From Dactylis glomerata (Eukaryota; Streptophyta; Magnoliopsida; Poales; Poaceae): a DNA stretch of 64,000 bases. The DNA lies in assembly GCA_007115705.1 (NCBI GenBank), contig QXEO01000339.1:6133386-6197385 (forward strand). Reading direction: 5' to 3'. How positions within the stretch are numbered: the stretch's first letter is position 1; each line of letters opens with the position of its first letter. The notes beneath the pieces are model-generated. The model was not told where the DNA came from. It saw only the letters and a list, made by a program, of their open reading frames with translations, and searched no databases. The position numbers were made by a program, and so were the translations under genes. Of the stretch, positions 47,258 to 58,603 are shown one piece after another.

Positions 47258-48913
47258 TGCTGGCGTGTGGCAGACGGTCCTTGTGCGTGGTAAATAACCA
47301 GCCCGTTGGGAACCCCAAGAGGAAGGTGTGATGAGTATAGCAGCTAGTTTTCCCTCAGTTAAGAAACCAAGGTTTATCGTTCTTGGAGAGGAGAGACAAA
47401 CGACTGAAGGTGATGCTTGCTAGCTTGCGACAGCTCCAGACAATTTATATATGGCGCCTCGTCCAAGATTTGCTTGCTAACTGCAACGCGGAACCTGCAC
47501 ACAAACAACCAAGTACTTTGTTCCCAACTTGCGATGAGGTTGTCAATCTCACCGGTTTGCTTGAAACAAAGGTTATGAGCGTATCGAGTGGAAAACAATA
47601 GAGTATGCGAGTAAAGTAAACAGTGCGAGTAAAGTAAACAGGTGATAGCAATATGATGGAAATAGGACCTGGATCCACAGTTCACTAGTGGTGTCTCTCC
47701 ATAAGATAAATAACACATGCTGGGTAAACAAATTACAGTTGGGCAATTGATAGAATAAAGATAAACGTGATATGTCAAGAAGATCACTATGAGATTTACT
47801 CTGGGCATTACAACAAAATACATAGACCGCCATCCAACTGCATCTATGACTAATAATCCACTTGTGGTGAATCAATCCGAGAACTCCACAAGTATTAAGT
47901 TGCGAACAACAGATAATTGCATTAAGCAAAGTGTGTAATGTAAACAAAGCATATGCCCTTGAGCATATGAATGTTGTTTTCTCCCTAGTGGCAACAGCAC
48001 ATCTACAACCTTAAAGGTTTCTGTCACTCCCCCAGGTTAAATAGAGGCATGAACCCACTATCGAGCATAAATACCCCCTCTTGGAGTCACTAGCAACTAC
48101 TCGGCCAAGATAGCTACTAACAACGGAGAGCATGCAAGATCATAAACAACATAGAGATAACAAAAGATAATATTCAGTACAGCAACTTAATCATAAACAC
48201 AAATATTCATCGGATCCCAACAAACCAAACATGTAGAATTACATAACGGTGATCTCAATCATGTAGGGCAGCTCATGAGATCTAAACATGAAGCACATGG
48301 TGGAGGAGACAACCATCTAGCTACTGCTATGGACCCATGGTCCAAGGTAGACTACTCACTCATCGCTCCGGAGGCAAGCATGGCGATGAAGAAGACCTTC
48401 GGTGGCGATTCCCCTCTCCGGCAGGGTGCCGGGAAGAGCCTCTGGACCCTCCCGATCTTCGGGTCGACGGTGGCGGCGGATCGCGATGTGTTCTAGAAAA
48501 GTGATCGGGTACTTAGGTTTTTTCCGTCGGGGGGTCTTTATAGGCGAAGGGGCGATGTCAGAGGAGGGGCCAGGTGGCCTCACACCATGGTGGCGCGGGC
48601 CAGGGGCTGGCCGCGCCACCCCTGTGTGTGGGCCCCTGGTGGCCCACCTCCTACTCTCCTTCGGATCTCTGGAAGCTTCCGGGTAAAATAAGACTTCAGG
48701 AGCTTGTTTCGTCCAATTCCGAGAATATTTCCTGTGTATCACTTCTGAAACACAAAAACAGCAGAAAACAGGGAACTGGCACTGTGGCAACTCGTTAATA
48801 GGTTAGTTCCGGAAAATGCATAAAAGTGCCACGAAGTGTAACGAAACAATAGGCAAATGGTGTAAAAACAAGCATGGAGCATCAAAAATTATAGATACGT
48901 TGGAGACGTATCA
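47258..48913 (-). repeat. K 3' LTR
   Basis: Minus-strand LTR starting TGATACGTCTCCAACG at 48913 and running down to 47258. Its last bases (tgctggcgtgtggcagac on the plus strand) are longer than in the partner LTR. Confidence 0.9.
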
Positions 48914-48933
48914 AGCATCCCCAAGCTTAACTC
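48914..48933 (-). other. K polypurine tract
   Basis: Complement of AGGAGTTAAGCTTGGGGATGCT directly abutting the 3' LTR. Confidence 0.78.
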
Positions 48934-51839
48934 CTGCTCGTCCTCGAGTAGGTAAGTGATAACAAAAGAATAATTTTTGAGGTGACATGCACCTACACAA
49001 TCTTGATCATATATGTAAGCATTTGTGAGCTGGGATCATAAGAACTTAAAACATGGGCATGAAAGATATAATCATGACAATAAGAACTTAGCAACCATGT
49101 TGTAAACATGCAAATGAACACAAACAAAAGATCATGAAAATGAAACAATGAAAGTCAAACGTGTGTTCAAATCATAAGGAAAAACATACAAATGGTTTTC
49201 AGCTTGTCCTTCAAAGAGAGCAAAACATAAATGCATAGGACACCTTCAAGTTTAAGAGGGCGACTAGATACAAATAATTTAAGAACAAGTGAAACCAACA
49301 ATATGAATCAATCAATGAACTTTGGGACAATGCATATTACACTAAGAATGACAACTATGCTCTCTTAATGGTGCATAAAGAAAGAAGGTCGTGACACAAC
49401 ATAAAAGTAGAAGAAAGGCCCTTCGCAGAGGGAAGCAGTGATTGCAAGTTTTATAACCTTCAAAAATTATGGTACTTACCGGCTTTGAGCTCTCATTGCC
49501 CCCATCATAAGCATCTTGAAAGGTTAAACTTAATGCGAGAACAATTATGATGCATATGCTTGACAAATCATAAGTTGAAAACCTCGTGCCCCGTGAATAC
49601 GAGTACCCAAACCTCATGCTAATTTACTTAGAGTCCCAAGCAAGGCTCTTGTCATTGTAAGTATATGTATATCATTGAGAACCGCCAATGGGGTACCTCC
49701 GTGCCCGCTGACATGGAACAAGCCCACACCAAAATGACAGGACAAGCAGACAATGAATACCTCGACATCTCTTTTATTTACCTTTTGTTTAGCTTTTTAT
49801 TGTGAGATGCGTTGTCGAATGTTCACCATGGGTATGCTGCAAATTTCCACCATGAATTATGCATGGCTTAGATTAGCGGCCCGGCGTTTCCCTAACACAT
49901 ATACAAACTCCATGATCCCCACAAGATTCCCAATTCATTTCACACCGCGGGCATCCATAAACAAAAGATCACGATATCAACTCAAATAAGAAGTGCAATG
50001 TTGAAAGCTTGCCCCATGACAGCATGGCTGGGCTAGAATCCAACTTACAACTTGCAAGCATAACAACTCAACATAAGAGACCACAATGTCAATTTTTTAA
50101 GAACAGGAAAAAGTAAAGTGTGCCTTCCGGTTCGTGAGAGCTTTACTGACCGAATTTCGCATAACACTGGTAAGAGTTTAATTTGAAGAGAAAATAAAAG
50201 CAAGTCAAATTTACTTGGAATAGCAAATTGCTAGTAGGTATGTATGGTGGACACTTTAGAAAACTTTGGCTTTTAGGAGTTGGATGCACGAGTAGAGCTC
50301 ATACTCAGTACAAGGCGAGGGCTAGCAAAAGACTGGGAGCGACCAACTAAGAGAGCAATAATGGCCATAATCATGCAAAGCGACAAAGCGACATTAAAAG
50401 AAGCATACGATGGCATCAAAAGTCAAAAACTAAATGATCATGAAGGCTATTGGCAACTTTGTAAGAGTCTAACATGTGTGAGCATGCGCCAAGTCAACCC
50501 AAATAAAGCATCAAGGAGAAAACCAAAATAATGCTTCCATACAATAAAAACAACGCATGATTTTTTCAAAGGCTCATTAAGCAATCTCAGTTATTTGAGA
50601 CAAGTCATGCTACAGCAAAACCACTAAGCATACTATCAAAAAGACATCAAGCATGACATGAAAAAGCATAAGCCGCAGTCTACACAAGCTCCTTTTTGTA
50701 CCACTATTTTGCACAAAGCTTTTTCTCTTTTCCAACACCATTTAAAATTTTTAAAGACACCTCTTTTGATGAAAACCAATAAAGATCAGAGGCAAAAATA
50801 CACCTTGATGAAAAGATATGGCAAGGGCTGAACGCAAATCAAGGCGAAAACGAAAACCAAAAGCAGTAGCAGAAAAAGAAAAACACCCGATTTTTAATAA
50901 GAGTGAAAACTAGAGCGTTCTTGGCAAATGAAAAGCAAGGCAACTTCTCCAAAACAAATTTGTTGGGGTCCAACCATTTATTGCAGAAAACAAACAAACT
51001 AAACTAACTAAGAAAACTTAAACAACTGACGCTCCAAGAAAAACACATAGTGCATGAAGCAATAAAAATATAGCGTCTTGAAAGGTGACCTGATTTTTGC
51101 CGATGAAGAAGGGGTGCCTCGGGGGCATCCCCAAGCTTTGACGCTTGTACTTCTTGGATATTTCTTTGGGTGATGCATGGGCATCCCCAAGCTTGAGCTT
51201 TTGTCCATTCTTCAACTCATCTCATCATTCTCCAATCCCTACACTTGAAAACTTCCTTCATACAAAACTAAACACAATTCTATTAGCAACATTAGTGCAA
51301 GCATAACATATAATCAACCTCTTTTTGCTTCAGGTTTCAACCCAAAACCACCACATATATAACAAATACTACTGTAGCAACTTCTCTAAAAGTTCCATGA
51401 TCAAAAGAACTCAAAAGAAAGCGATAAAGTGGCAAACACAAATATTGGCAGAAATCTGTCAAAACTGAACAGCTGACAAAGGTCGAATTTTTTAGGGATT
51501 TTGTGTTGCTCAAATCAAAAAGTGTTCAACTAACAAAAGTTTGGATATAACCTGGGGCATATGCACAAGAAATAGCAGGTCCAAAAGATATACAGAGAAT
51601 TTATACGAATTTTTACGGTGCAGCACCGAAAACAGTTTCAGGACAGCAACATCCCCAAATCTTTACCTCACTCGAATTAGAGGCTTCTCTTGGCACAAAA
51701 ACGAAATAAACAAGATAAGGAGCGGTCATTACAGTAGTAATGACTTCCAAGACTCAAATAAAAGAAAAAGTACTAAAAATAAAAACATTGGGTTATCTCC
51801 CAAGAGTGCTTTTCTTTAACGCCTTTGAGCTAGGCGCAG
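48934..51839 (-). other. K non-coding 3' arm, long-module version
   Basis: The long module (about 49430-50275) matches that of F. The hairpin pair is near 51167-51187 and 51111-51132. No gene; short frames correspond to those in the other copies but are not conserved as protein. Confidence 0.7.
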
Positions 51840-51850
51840 AAAATTGCGAA

Positions 51851-52446
51851 TCAAGTAACATCAAGTGATGAAGCGTCAAGATCAACAGCAGAAGTCTTGT
51901 CAATAAGGCATTGTATTTCATCCACATAAGTTTTAGAAGACCCTTTGTGATCATGCTTTGGTACACTATTTTCATCAAAAAGATTTTCAGGACAGATCCA
52001 GTCAAAATTATTTTCGAAAGCTTCACACAATCCCAAGAGCTTGCAAGGTATAGGTACTTCGGCTCCTTCATTGTTAGTACCAATAACCTTTATAGGCGAA
52101 CCGAGTTTATTAAAACGTTTAAGAACTTTTCTAGCTTCAATAACGACATCTTTAAATTCTAAGCGCAAAGCTTCTAAGATAAAAGCTTTCTTTTCGGGAT
52201 CCTCAATTTCATGGAGCTTAAGGAACATGTATTGCATAAAAGGATTAAGACTAGCAAACCTAGTTTCTAACATGTGAATCAAATAAGCAGAAGCAACTTC
52301 AATACTAGGAGCTAGCTCAACCAAAGATTTCTCCTCAACTTCCTCATGCATACTAATGTATTAAAGAACTCCTCAATGTTACTTTTTCCAATAATTGAAC
52401 CACTACCTACTGAGAGGTCCTCCAGAACATACTTAGGGATCAACAT
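51851..52446 (-). pseudogene. Frameshifted ~194-aa retroelement ORF (K)
   Basis: The minus-strand ATG at 52446 opens MLIPKYVLEDLSVGSGSIIGKSNIEEFFN. A two-base loss near 52365 shifts the frame, and the rest (VEEKSLVELAPSIEVASAYLIHMLETRF onward) reads to the stop at 51851-51853. It is collinear with the intact H ORF, with the same LDASSLD ending. The break falls within a few codons of the break in F. Confidence 0.75.
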
Positions 52447-52604
52447 GATAAACTAAAAGTAAAGAAATAACAACTACCAAGGATTCTAATTTTTTGGGTT
52501 TTTGATATAAAACGATGCAGGTAAAATAAATAAAGTAAAGCAAAACAATAACAAAGTAAAGGATGTGCGTGCAAAAACTCCCCTCGCAGAAGTCTTCTAC
52601 TTCC

Positions 52605-52622
52605 TCCCCGGCAACGGCGCCA
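52605..52622 (-). other. K primer-binding site (tRNA-Asp type)
   Basis: On the minus strand it reads TGGCGCCGTTGCCGGGGA, an exact match, about 10 bp inside the 5' LTR. Confidence 0.88.
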
Positions 52623-52632
52623 GAAAAGAGGC

Positions 52633-54275
52633 TGCACGGTCCTTGTGCATGGTGAATAACCAGCCCGTTGGGAACCCCAAGAGGAAGGTGTGATGAGTAT
52701 AGCAGCTAGTTTTCCCTCAGTTAAGAAACCAAGGTTTATCGTTCTTGGAGAGGAGAGACAAACGACTGAAGGTGATGCTTGCTAGCTTGCGACAGCTCCG
52801 GACAATTTATATATGGCGCCTCGTCCAAGCTTTGCTTGCTAACTGCAACGCGGAACCTGCACACAAACAACCAAGTACTTTGTTCCCAACTTGCGATGAG
52901 GTTGTCAATCTCACCGGTTTGCTTGAAACAAAGGTTATGAGCGTATCGAGTGGAAAACAATAGAGTATGCGAGTAAAGTAAACAGTGCGAGTAAAGTAAA
53001 CAGGTGATAGCAATATGATGGAAATAGGACCTGGATCCACAGTTCACTAGTGGTGTCTCTCCATAAGATAAATAACACATGCTGGGTAAACAAATTACAG
53101 TTGGGCAATTGATAGAATAAAGATAAACGTGATATGTCAAGAAGATCACTATGAGATTTACTCTGGGCATTACAACAAAATACATAGACCGCCATCCAAC
53201 TGCATCTATGACTAATAATCCACTTGTGGTGAATCAATCCGAGAACTCCACAAGTATTAAGTTGCGAACAACAGATAATTGCATTAAGCAAAGTGTGTAA
53301 TGTAAACAAAGCATATGCCCTTGAGCATATGAATGTTGTTTTCTCCCTAGTAGCAACAGCACATCTACAACCTTAGAGGTTTCTGTCACTCCCCCAGGTT
53401 AAATAGAGGCATGAACCCACTATCGAGCATAAATACCCCTTCTTGGAGTCACTAGCAACTACTTGGCCAAGATAGCTACTAACAACGGAGAGCATGCAAG
53501 ATCATAAACAACATAGAGATAACAAAAGATAATATTCAGTACATCAACTTAATCATAAATACCAATATTCATCGGATCCCAACAAACCAAACATGTAGAA
53601 TTACATAACGGTGATCTCAATCATGTAGGGCAGCTCATGAGATCTAAACATGAAGCACATGGTGGAGGAGACAACCATCTAGCTACTGCTATGGACCCAT
53701 GGTCCAAGGTAGACTACTCACTCATCGCTCCGGAGGCAAGCATGGCGATGAAGAAGACCTCCGGTGGCGATTCCCCTCTCCGGCAGGGTGCCGGGAAGAG
53801 CCTCTGGACCCTCCCGATCTTCGGGTCGACGGCGGCGGCGGATCGCTATGTGTTCTAGAAAAGTGATCGGGTACTTAGGTTTTTTCCGGCGGGGGGTCTT
53901 TATAGGCGAAGGGGCGATGTCACAGGAGGGGCCAGGTGGCCTCACACCATGGTGGCGCGGGCCAGGGGCTGGCCGCGCCACCCCTGTGTGTGGGCCCCTG
54001 GTGGCCCGCCTCCTACTCTCCTTCAGATCTCTGGAAGCTTCCGGGTAAAATAAGACTTTCGAAACTTGTTTCGTCCAATTCCGAGAATATTTCCTGTGTG
54101 TCACTTCTGAAACACAAAAACATCAGAAAACAGGGAACTGGCACTGTGGCAACTCGTTAATAGGTTAGTTCCGGAAAATGCATAAAAGTGCCACGAAGTG
54201 TAACGAAACAATAGGCAAATGGTGTAAAAACAAGCATGGAGCATCAAAAATTATAGATACGTTGGAGACGTATCA
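52633..54275 (-). repeat. K 5' LTR
   Basis: Starts at 54275 with TGATACGTCTCCAACG on the minus strand and ends at 52633 in ..CCGTGCA. Confidence 0.88.
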
Positions 54276-54280
54276 GATGC

Positions 54281-55697
54281 CACAGTGCCAGTTCCCTGTT
54301 TTCTGCTGTTTTTGTGTTTCAGAAATGCTACATAGGTAATATTCTTGGAATTGGACGAAACAAGTTCCATAACTCCTATTTTTCCCGGACGAAGGACGAG
54401 GACCGAAAGAGAGCCGGAGGGGGGCCAGGGGCCAGCCTCACACCAGGGCGGTGCGGCCCAGCCCCTGGCCGCGCCCCCTATGTGGGAGGAGCCCCTGGCA
54501 GCCCCCTGACGACGCCCCTTCGCCTATATAAAGCCTCGGGACGGAAAACCCTAGGGGAGTCGGCAATTTTCCAGAAAGAGTTCCGCAGTTCCGCCGCCGC
54601 CACTGACAAATTTCGAGGGACAGAAGTCTCTGTTCCGGTACCCTGCCGTGACGGGGAAGTGCCCCCGGAGCCATCTCCATCGGTCTCCATCGCCGTCTCT
54701 GCCGTCTCCATCAACCTCACTGCCATCTCCATCAACCTTGCTGTCTCCTATGATGAGGAGGGAGTAGTTCATCCCCGGGGCTGAGGGCTCTACTGGTAGC
54801 TATGTGGTTCACCTCTCTCTCCCATGATGTGATCTTTATGTGATTGTGAGCTTTGTATCATGTTGAATAAGTAGATGCTACTCTTCATCATTATGTGTAC
54901 TCTAGTGGTGTTATTAAAGTAATCTATTCCTCCTGCCATGGTGTAACGGTGTCAGTGTGTGCATCATGGTGGTACTTGGTCTAGGTTACGATTGTGATCT
55001 CTTATGGATTATGAGAATAATTATCACTATGATAGTATTGAAGTGATCTATTCCTCCTTTCATGGTGTAATGTTGACAGTGTGTGCACCGTGTTAGTACT
55101 TGGTCTAAGTTGCAATAATATTTATCTTGAGTTGTGATTTGATTTGGATATCTCTATGAGTGGTGTTTGTCAAGTACTTGATGAACTTTAAGGGGTGCTT
55201 CTGTAGCCACTACGCAATGATTAGTGTTATTCAATAGGAGAGCAATTCAGAGTAGCATAGTGAAGAGAAGTTATTTATTTGTTCAATTATGTTATATTTA
55301 TTGGGAGTGTGTCCACTAGTGAAAGTATGATCCCTAGGCCTTGTTTCCAAGCTTTGCACACCGTTTACTTGTTGTTTTGTTACTTGTTTGCTTGCTGCCA
55401 TTTTTATTCCAGATTGCATTTACTACTTATAATTATCTATACCACTTGTATTTCACTATCTCTTCGCCGAACTAGTGCACCTATACATCTGACAAGTGTA
55501 TTGGGTGTGTTGGGGACACAAGAGACTTTCTGTATCGTAATTGCAGGGTTGTTTGAGAGGGATAGCTTTGACCTCTTCCTCCCTGAGTTCGATAAACCTT
55601 GGGTGATCCACTTAAGGGAAACTTGCTGCTGCTCTACAAACCTCTGCACTTGGAGGCCCAACACTGTCTACAAGAACAGAAGCGTGTGTAGACATCA
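54281..55697 (+). repeat. J 3' LTR, second part
   Basis: Continues the J LTR after the K insertion (the gatgc copy at 54276-54280 is the duplicated target) and ends gacatca at 55697. TATA box cctatataaag is near 54524-54534. Confidence 0.9.
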
Positions 55698-55702
55698 CTG
55701 TG

Positions 55703-55750
55703 CTCATCATACCTTCCTCTTGGGGTTCCCAACTGGGTGCCTTAACATCA
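55703..55750 (+). repeat. G solo LTR, right end
   Basis: 48-bp end of G, matching the last part of the F LTR (ctcatcataccttcctcttg) and ending aacatca before the cacca duplication. Confidence 0.85.
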
Positions 55751-55765
55751 CACCATCACACCACC

Positions 55766-56023
55766 ATGGCAAGCGTTTGGAGGCTTTATCCACTCAGACG
55801 CATCATTCGAGCTACCTCCTTCAGCCTCCCTCCTATGGTGCCAAATAGGCCCGACAAAGAGGAAGAAGTCGGTCGGTTGTGGATCTGTTCGTTTGCCCCC
55901 TCCGATGAGGGTTCCTCCTTAGTTGTCCACGGCTACCTCATCCACCTTGATCGATGGGACACCAGAGACATGCTTAGTGTAATGCATGATCGGTATAAGT
56001 GGACTCCTTCTTTCTATATTTGA
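55766..56023 (+). CDS. Small ORF of unknown function next to solo LTR G
   Basis: An 85-aa frame beginning MASVWRLYPLRRIIRATSF in a good start context (caccaccATGG). The N-terminus is rich in Arg, Ser and hydrophobic residues and could be an organelle-targeting peptide. The rest (PNRPDKEEEVGRLWICSF to YKWTPSFYI) matches nothing I recognise. G ends 15 bp before the ATG. It could be a first exon, a gene fragment or chance. Confidence 0.3.
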   Translation: MASVWRLYPLRRIIRATSFSLPPMVPNRPDKEEEVGRLWICSFAPSDEGSSLVVHGYLIHLDRWDTRDMLSVMHDRYKWTPSFYI

Positions 56024-56206
56024 TGTATCTGTGTCCATTTTCGTTGTAGAATGTTTTTGTTTATTGTATTGTGTATTTTTTTGGCATAGCCCTCCGATCA
56101 TATGTGTGCATGATGAAAGATCATAAATGCAATGTAGACGTACTACTAGATTACTTTGATCGATTAAATGAATCTGATGAATTTATGAATACAGAAGATA
56201 TGGTAG

Positions 56207-56407
56207 ATGTCTCTTAAAGCTAAAAAGGCGAATGGAAGGTTTCTTCTCGAGGAGAACCGAATGAGGCCATGCACTATAGCCGAGGATAAGTGGGTCATGA
56301 TGATGGATCAAAATGGAATGTACAAGAAGGCGGCAGCATATTGGGAGATTAGGCTAACTGGCAGAGATCTTGAATGCAAGGATGTGGGCAACCAACACCA
56401 TGATTAG
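56207..56407 (+). CDS. Small ORF of unknown function
   Basis: A 66-aa frame, MSLKAKKANGRFLLEEN to KDVGNQHHD, in otherwise non-coding DNA. It is Lys/Met-rich with no recognised domain. It could be an exon belonging with 55766-56023 (nearby cag|a and gt signals are not decisive) or a decayed TE gene. Confidence 0.2.
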   Translation: MSLKAKKANGRFLLEENRMRPCTIAEDKWVMMMDQNGMYKKAAAYWEIRLTGRDLECKDVGNQHHD

Positions 56408-57012
56408 AGGAGGAGAAGGTTCGGCTGGCTTGGGCGTTTGTGTTTTCATGGGAAACAGTGCTGGCACTATGAAGGCAATGGCGGTGCTGAGTGATGTCTT
56501 GGACGCCAACTCATTTTTTTGTGAGATGAACCTCTTTTGGGTTATCATAGATCAACAACTATGTTTAAATTAGAATTTGAACTTTACAACTATGGAAAAG
56601 TGCAAATTAATTGCAACTATATTCTGTGATGTTTGGTAGCAAAGATATGATCACATATATGTAAATTTAAAGTTGTAGTATAGTTCATAAGCATAAAGTA
56701 GTCCAAGACGACCCACAGTTGATGTCAAAACCTGAATTGTCTAGGTCCAATATCTTAGCCGAAACATTGACAGTACATACATGCGCCAGCAAGTAGAGAG
56801 ATATTATTGCCGGTCACACAACTCGATTGGCTTGGCCCTTTGGAGTCGATCATCTCCACCTCTTTATTCGATGAGCCTGCCAAACCACTTCATCATGTTT
56901 GGTGTTGGCTGGTAGTCGGTATGGTCTCCTTAGCGGTGGTCGCGGTTCCTTTTGAGTTCATCCCTATGTAATTTAACATAAAAAATCAGGCTGTTTACCT
57001 AAGAGATCTTTG
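56408..57012. other. No recognisable feature
   Basis: AT-rich intergenic DNA with no domain-bearing frame. Confidence 0.4.
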
Positions 57013-57014
57013 TA

Positions 57015-57252
57015 GTTCCTCCGATTTTATTTACAAGGCACACACGTAGTTTAAGATGAGCTTTGACCAACAATTTTTTTCAACAAAAAATAAGATATAT
57101 AATATAAAAAATATATCATTGAATTCATATTCAAAAGTATTTTCCAATGGTATACTTTTTATGGCGTATAATTTAAAATTTGTTAGCAAAAATTGATGGT
57201 CAAAGTTTATCTTAAAATACGTGTGTGCCTTGTAAAAAAAAACCGGAGGTAG
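57015..57252. mobile_element. Mariner/Stowaway-like MITE (about 238 bp)
   Basis: Terminal inverted repeats: cctccg..ttacaaggcacacacgta on the left against tacgtgtgtgccttgtaa..cggagg on the right. Subterminal gctttgaccaac / ggtcaaagt is also inverted. TA flanks both ends (57013-57014, 57253-57254). Confidence 0.78.
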
Positions 57253-57254
57253 TA

Positions 57255-58603
57255 GATAGTGTCTGGTCACTCAAAATGATGCTAATTAATTTTGACTTGG
57301 AAGATCAACCACAAAGGAGAGAACTAAGTGCTAGCTCTATGGTAGGAAGTAGGATGCTCTCTTGCATTCCAAGCCCGTTTGACCCCTGGGGGAGCGAATA
57401 TCATAAGAATTTTTCTGTCTCTTATATAAAAATATCCTGCCAAGGGCTTGTCTTGGCCGGTCTCTTTTTTTACAATGGAATGAAATCTTGTCAACAAATG
57501 TTAGATTTTTTTTATGCATACAGACTTTTCTGTTTTAGCAAACATGTTAGTACACAGCGACCACGAGACTCATGCTTATTTTCTCATTTTTATGGTAAAA
57601 AGAAAAAGATATGTCATGGAACTCTTTTGTTTAACATGAGGGAAAAATTAAACCCGGAACGAAACGTTACAGAAATTATGTTGGATTCAAACAAGGCAGG
57701 CAGAGAATAGATCTTCTATCAACGGTAATATGCATGTCTCGCATGTGCCATGATTGGTCGGAGAAATATATGGCAATAAGCTATGAACATCTAATATTAG
57801 TCTTAAATGTAAATTTCTCAAAGATATTCTTGGCTGGATTATTTAAGGCCGCAATTAACCTTGTAATCCTTTGAAAGCTGGCCGGCCTTTTGCCATACTG
57901 TACAATGAAATGAACATGGCTTTTCATGCATTTGTGTTCCCTTCCTTATTTGCCAATGATTTCAAAGGGAAAAAAACCAAATACATGGACGAAGTCATAA
58001 GAATAACGATCATTACTGCCACCAAATATTTCACCATGAATCATTTCCACAACAGGATAGACTCCCCTCCAAGTCTTCGTACTTATCCATGCATGGATCA
58101 TTAAAAAAAATCAACTACACATGGATATTCATAGCATTGCACTTTCATAATTAGAGTTTCATACTAAAGAAAGACTAACAAAGTATGAGAATAAGTTTCA
58201 AAAATAAAATATGAGAACATAAGGAGAAGGAGAGAGAATCTGACTCTCGGATGACAAAACAAAATAGGGATAAGGTTTATTAAAACTGATGACGATCTCT
58301 TTGGGGTACACAAGATTATACGAGGTTACAATCTCACGTACGTACAACCTTTGAGTCCAGATGACCTAAAAACGAAAACAAATCGCTAGTACAAGGAAGG
58401 AAGATGATGCAAAAAGACAGGACGCTTTATTCTTGAGTCTCTCCCAAAACTCGATCCAGACGAAAACTTGTTCGCTCTTCCCACTCCGACTGAAAAATAA
58501 ACCAAGTGAATCTTGTTGCTCCTTACTCCATTGTCCTCGATCTGGGGTGATCAGGCCAGGAAATCGAACTGTGTGCGCGCGCCTGCACTTCCTTTCATCC
58601 AAG
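57255..58603. other. 3' flank of gene 2
   Basis: AT-rich. Frame 57225-57710 starts inside the MITE and has no domain, so I do not call it. The part nearest 58600 probably holds the gene 2 3' UTR. Confidence 0.4.

Larger units (their letters stand above)
47258..54275 (-). mobile_element. K: complete non-autonomous LTR element inserted in the J 3' LTR
   Basis: A 7018-bp element in opposite orientation to J, flanked by a perfect gatgc duplication (47253-47257, 54276-54280). Its 5' LTR (minus strand) is 52633-54275 and its 3' LTR is 47258-48913. The primer-binding site complement is at 52605-52622 and the polypurine tract at 48914-48933. The internal region carries the frameshifted ~194-aa ORF and the long-module 3' arm, as in F. 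The LTRs differ at about 25 positions by eye plus a 14-base length difference at the outer end. Confidence 0.93.
40364..55697 (+). mobile_element. J: LTR retrotransposon with gag remnant, interrupted by K
   Basis: Flanked by perfect ctgtg duplications (40359-40363, 55698-55702). The 5' LTR is 40364-41907. The 3' LTR is in two pieces, 47131-47257 and 54281-55697, which add up to 1544 bp, exactly the 5' LTR length. Without K the element is about 8.3 kb. It encodes a gag protein with capsid-like domain and CCHC knuckle, now broken by two stops and a frameshift, and no pol. It belongs with E1 by LTR and ORF. The LTRs differ at about 43 positions by eye, so J is older than K (about 25) and E1 (about 19), which agrees with the nesting. 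Confidence 0.92.
38797..55750 (+). mobile_element. G: solo LTR split by a nested insertion
   Basis: An LTR of the F type starts at 38797 (TGATACGTCGC) and runs to 40363. It is interrupted by element J and ends at 55703-55750 (ctcatcat..cttaacatca). A perfect 5-bp duplication, cacca, flanks the whole (38792-38796, 55751-55755). Removing J leaves one LTR of about 1615 bp with no internal region, the signature of unequal intra-element recombination. G is therefore older than J and K. Confidence 0.88.
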
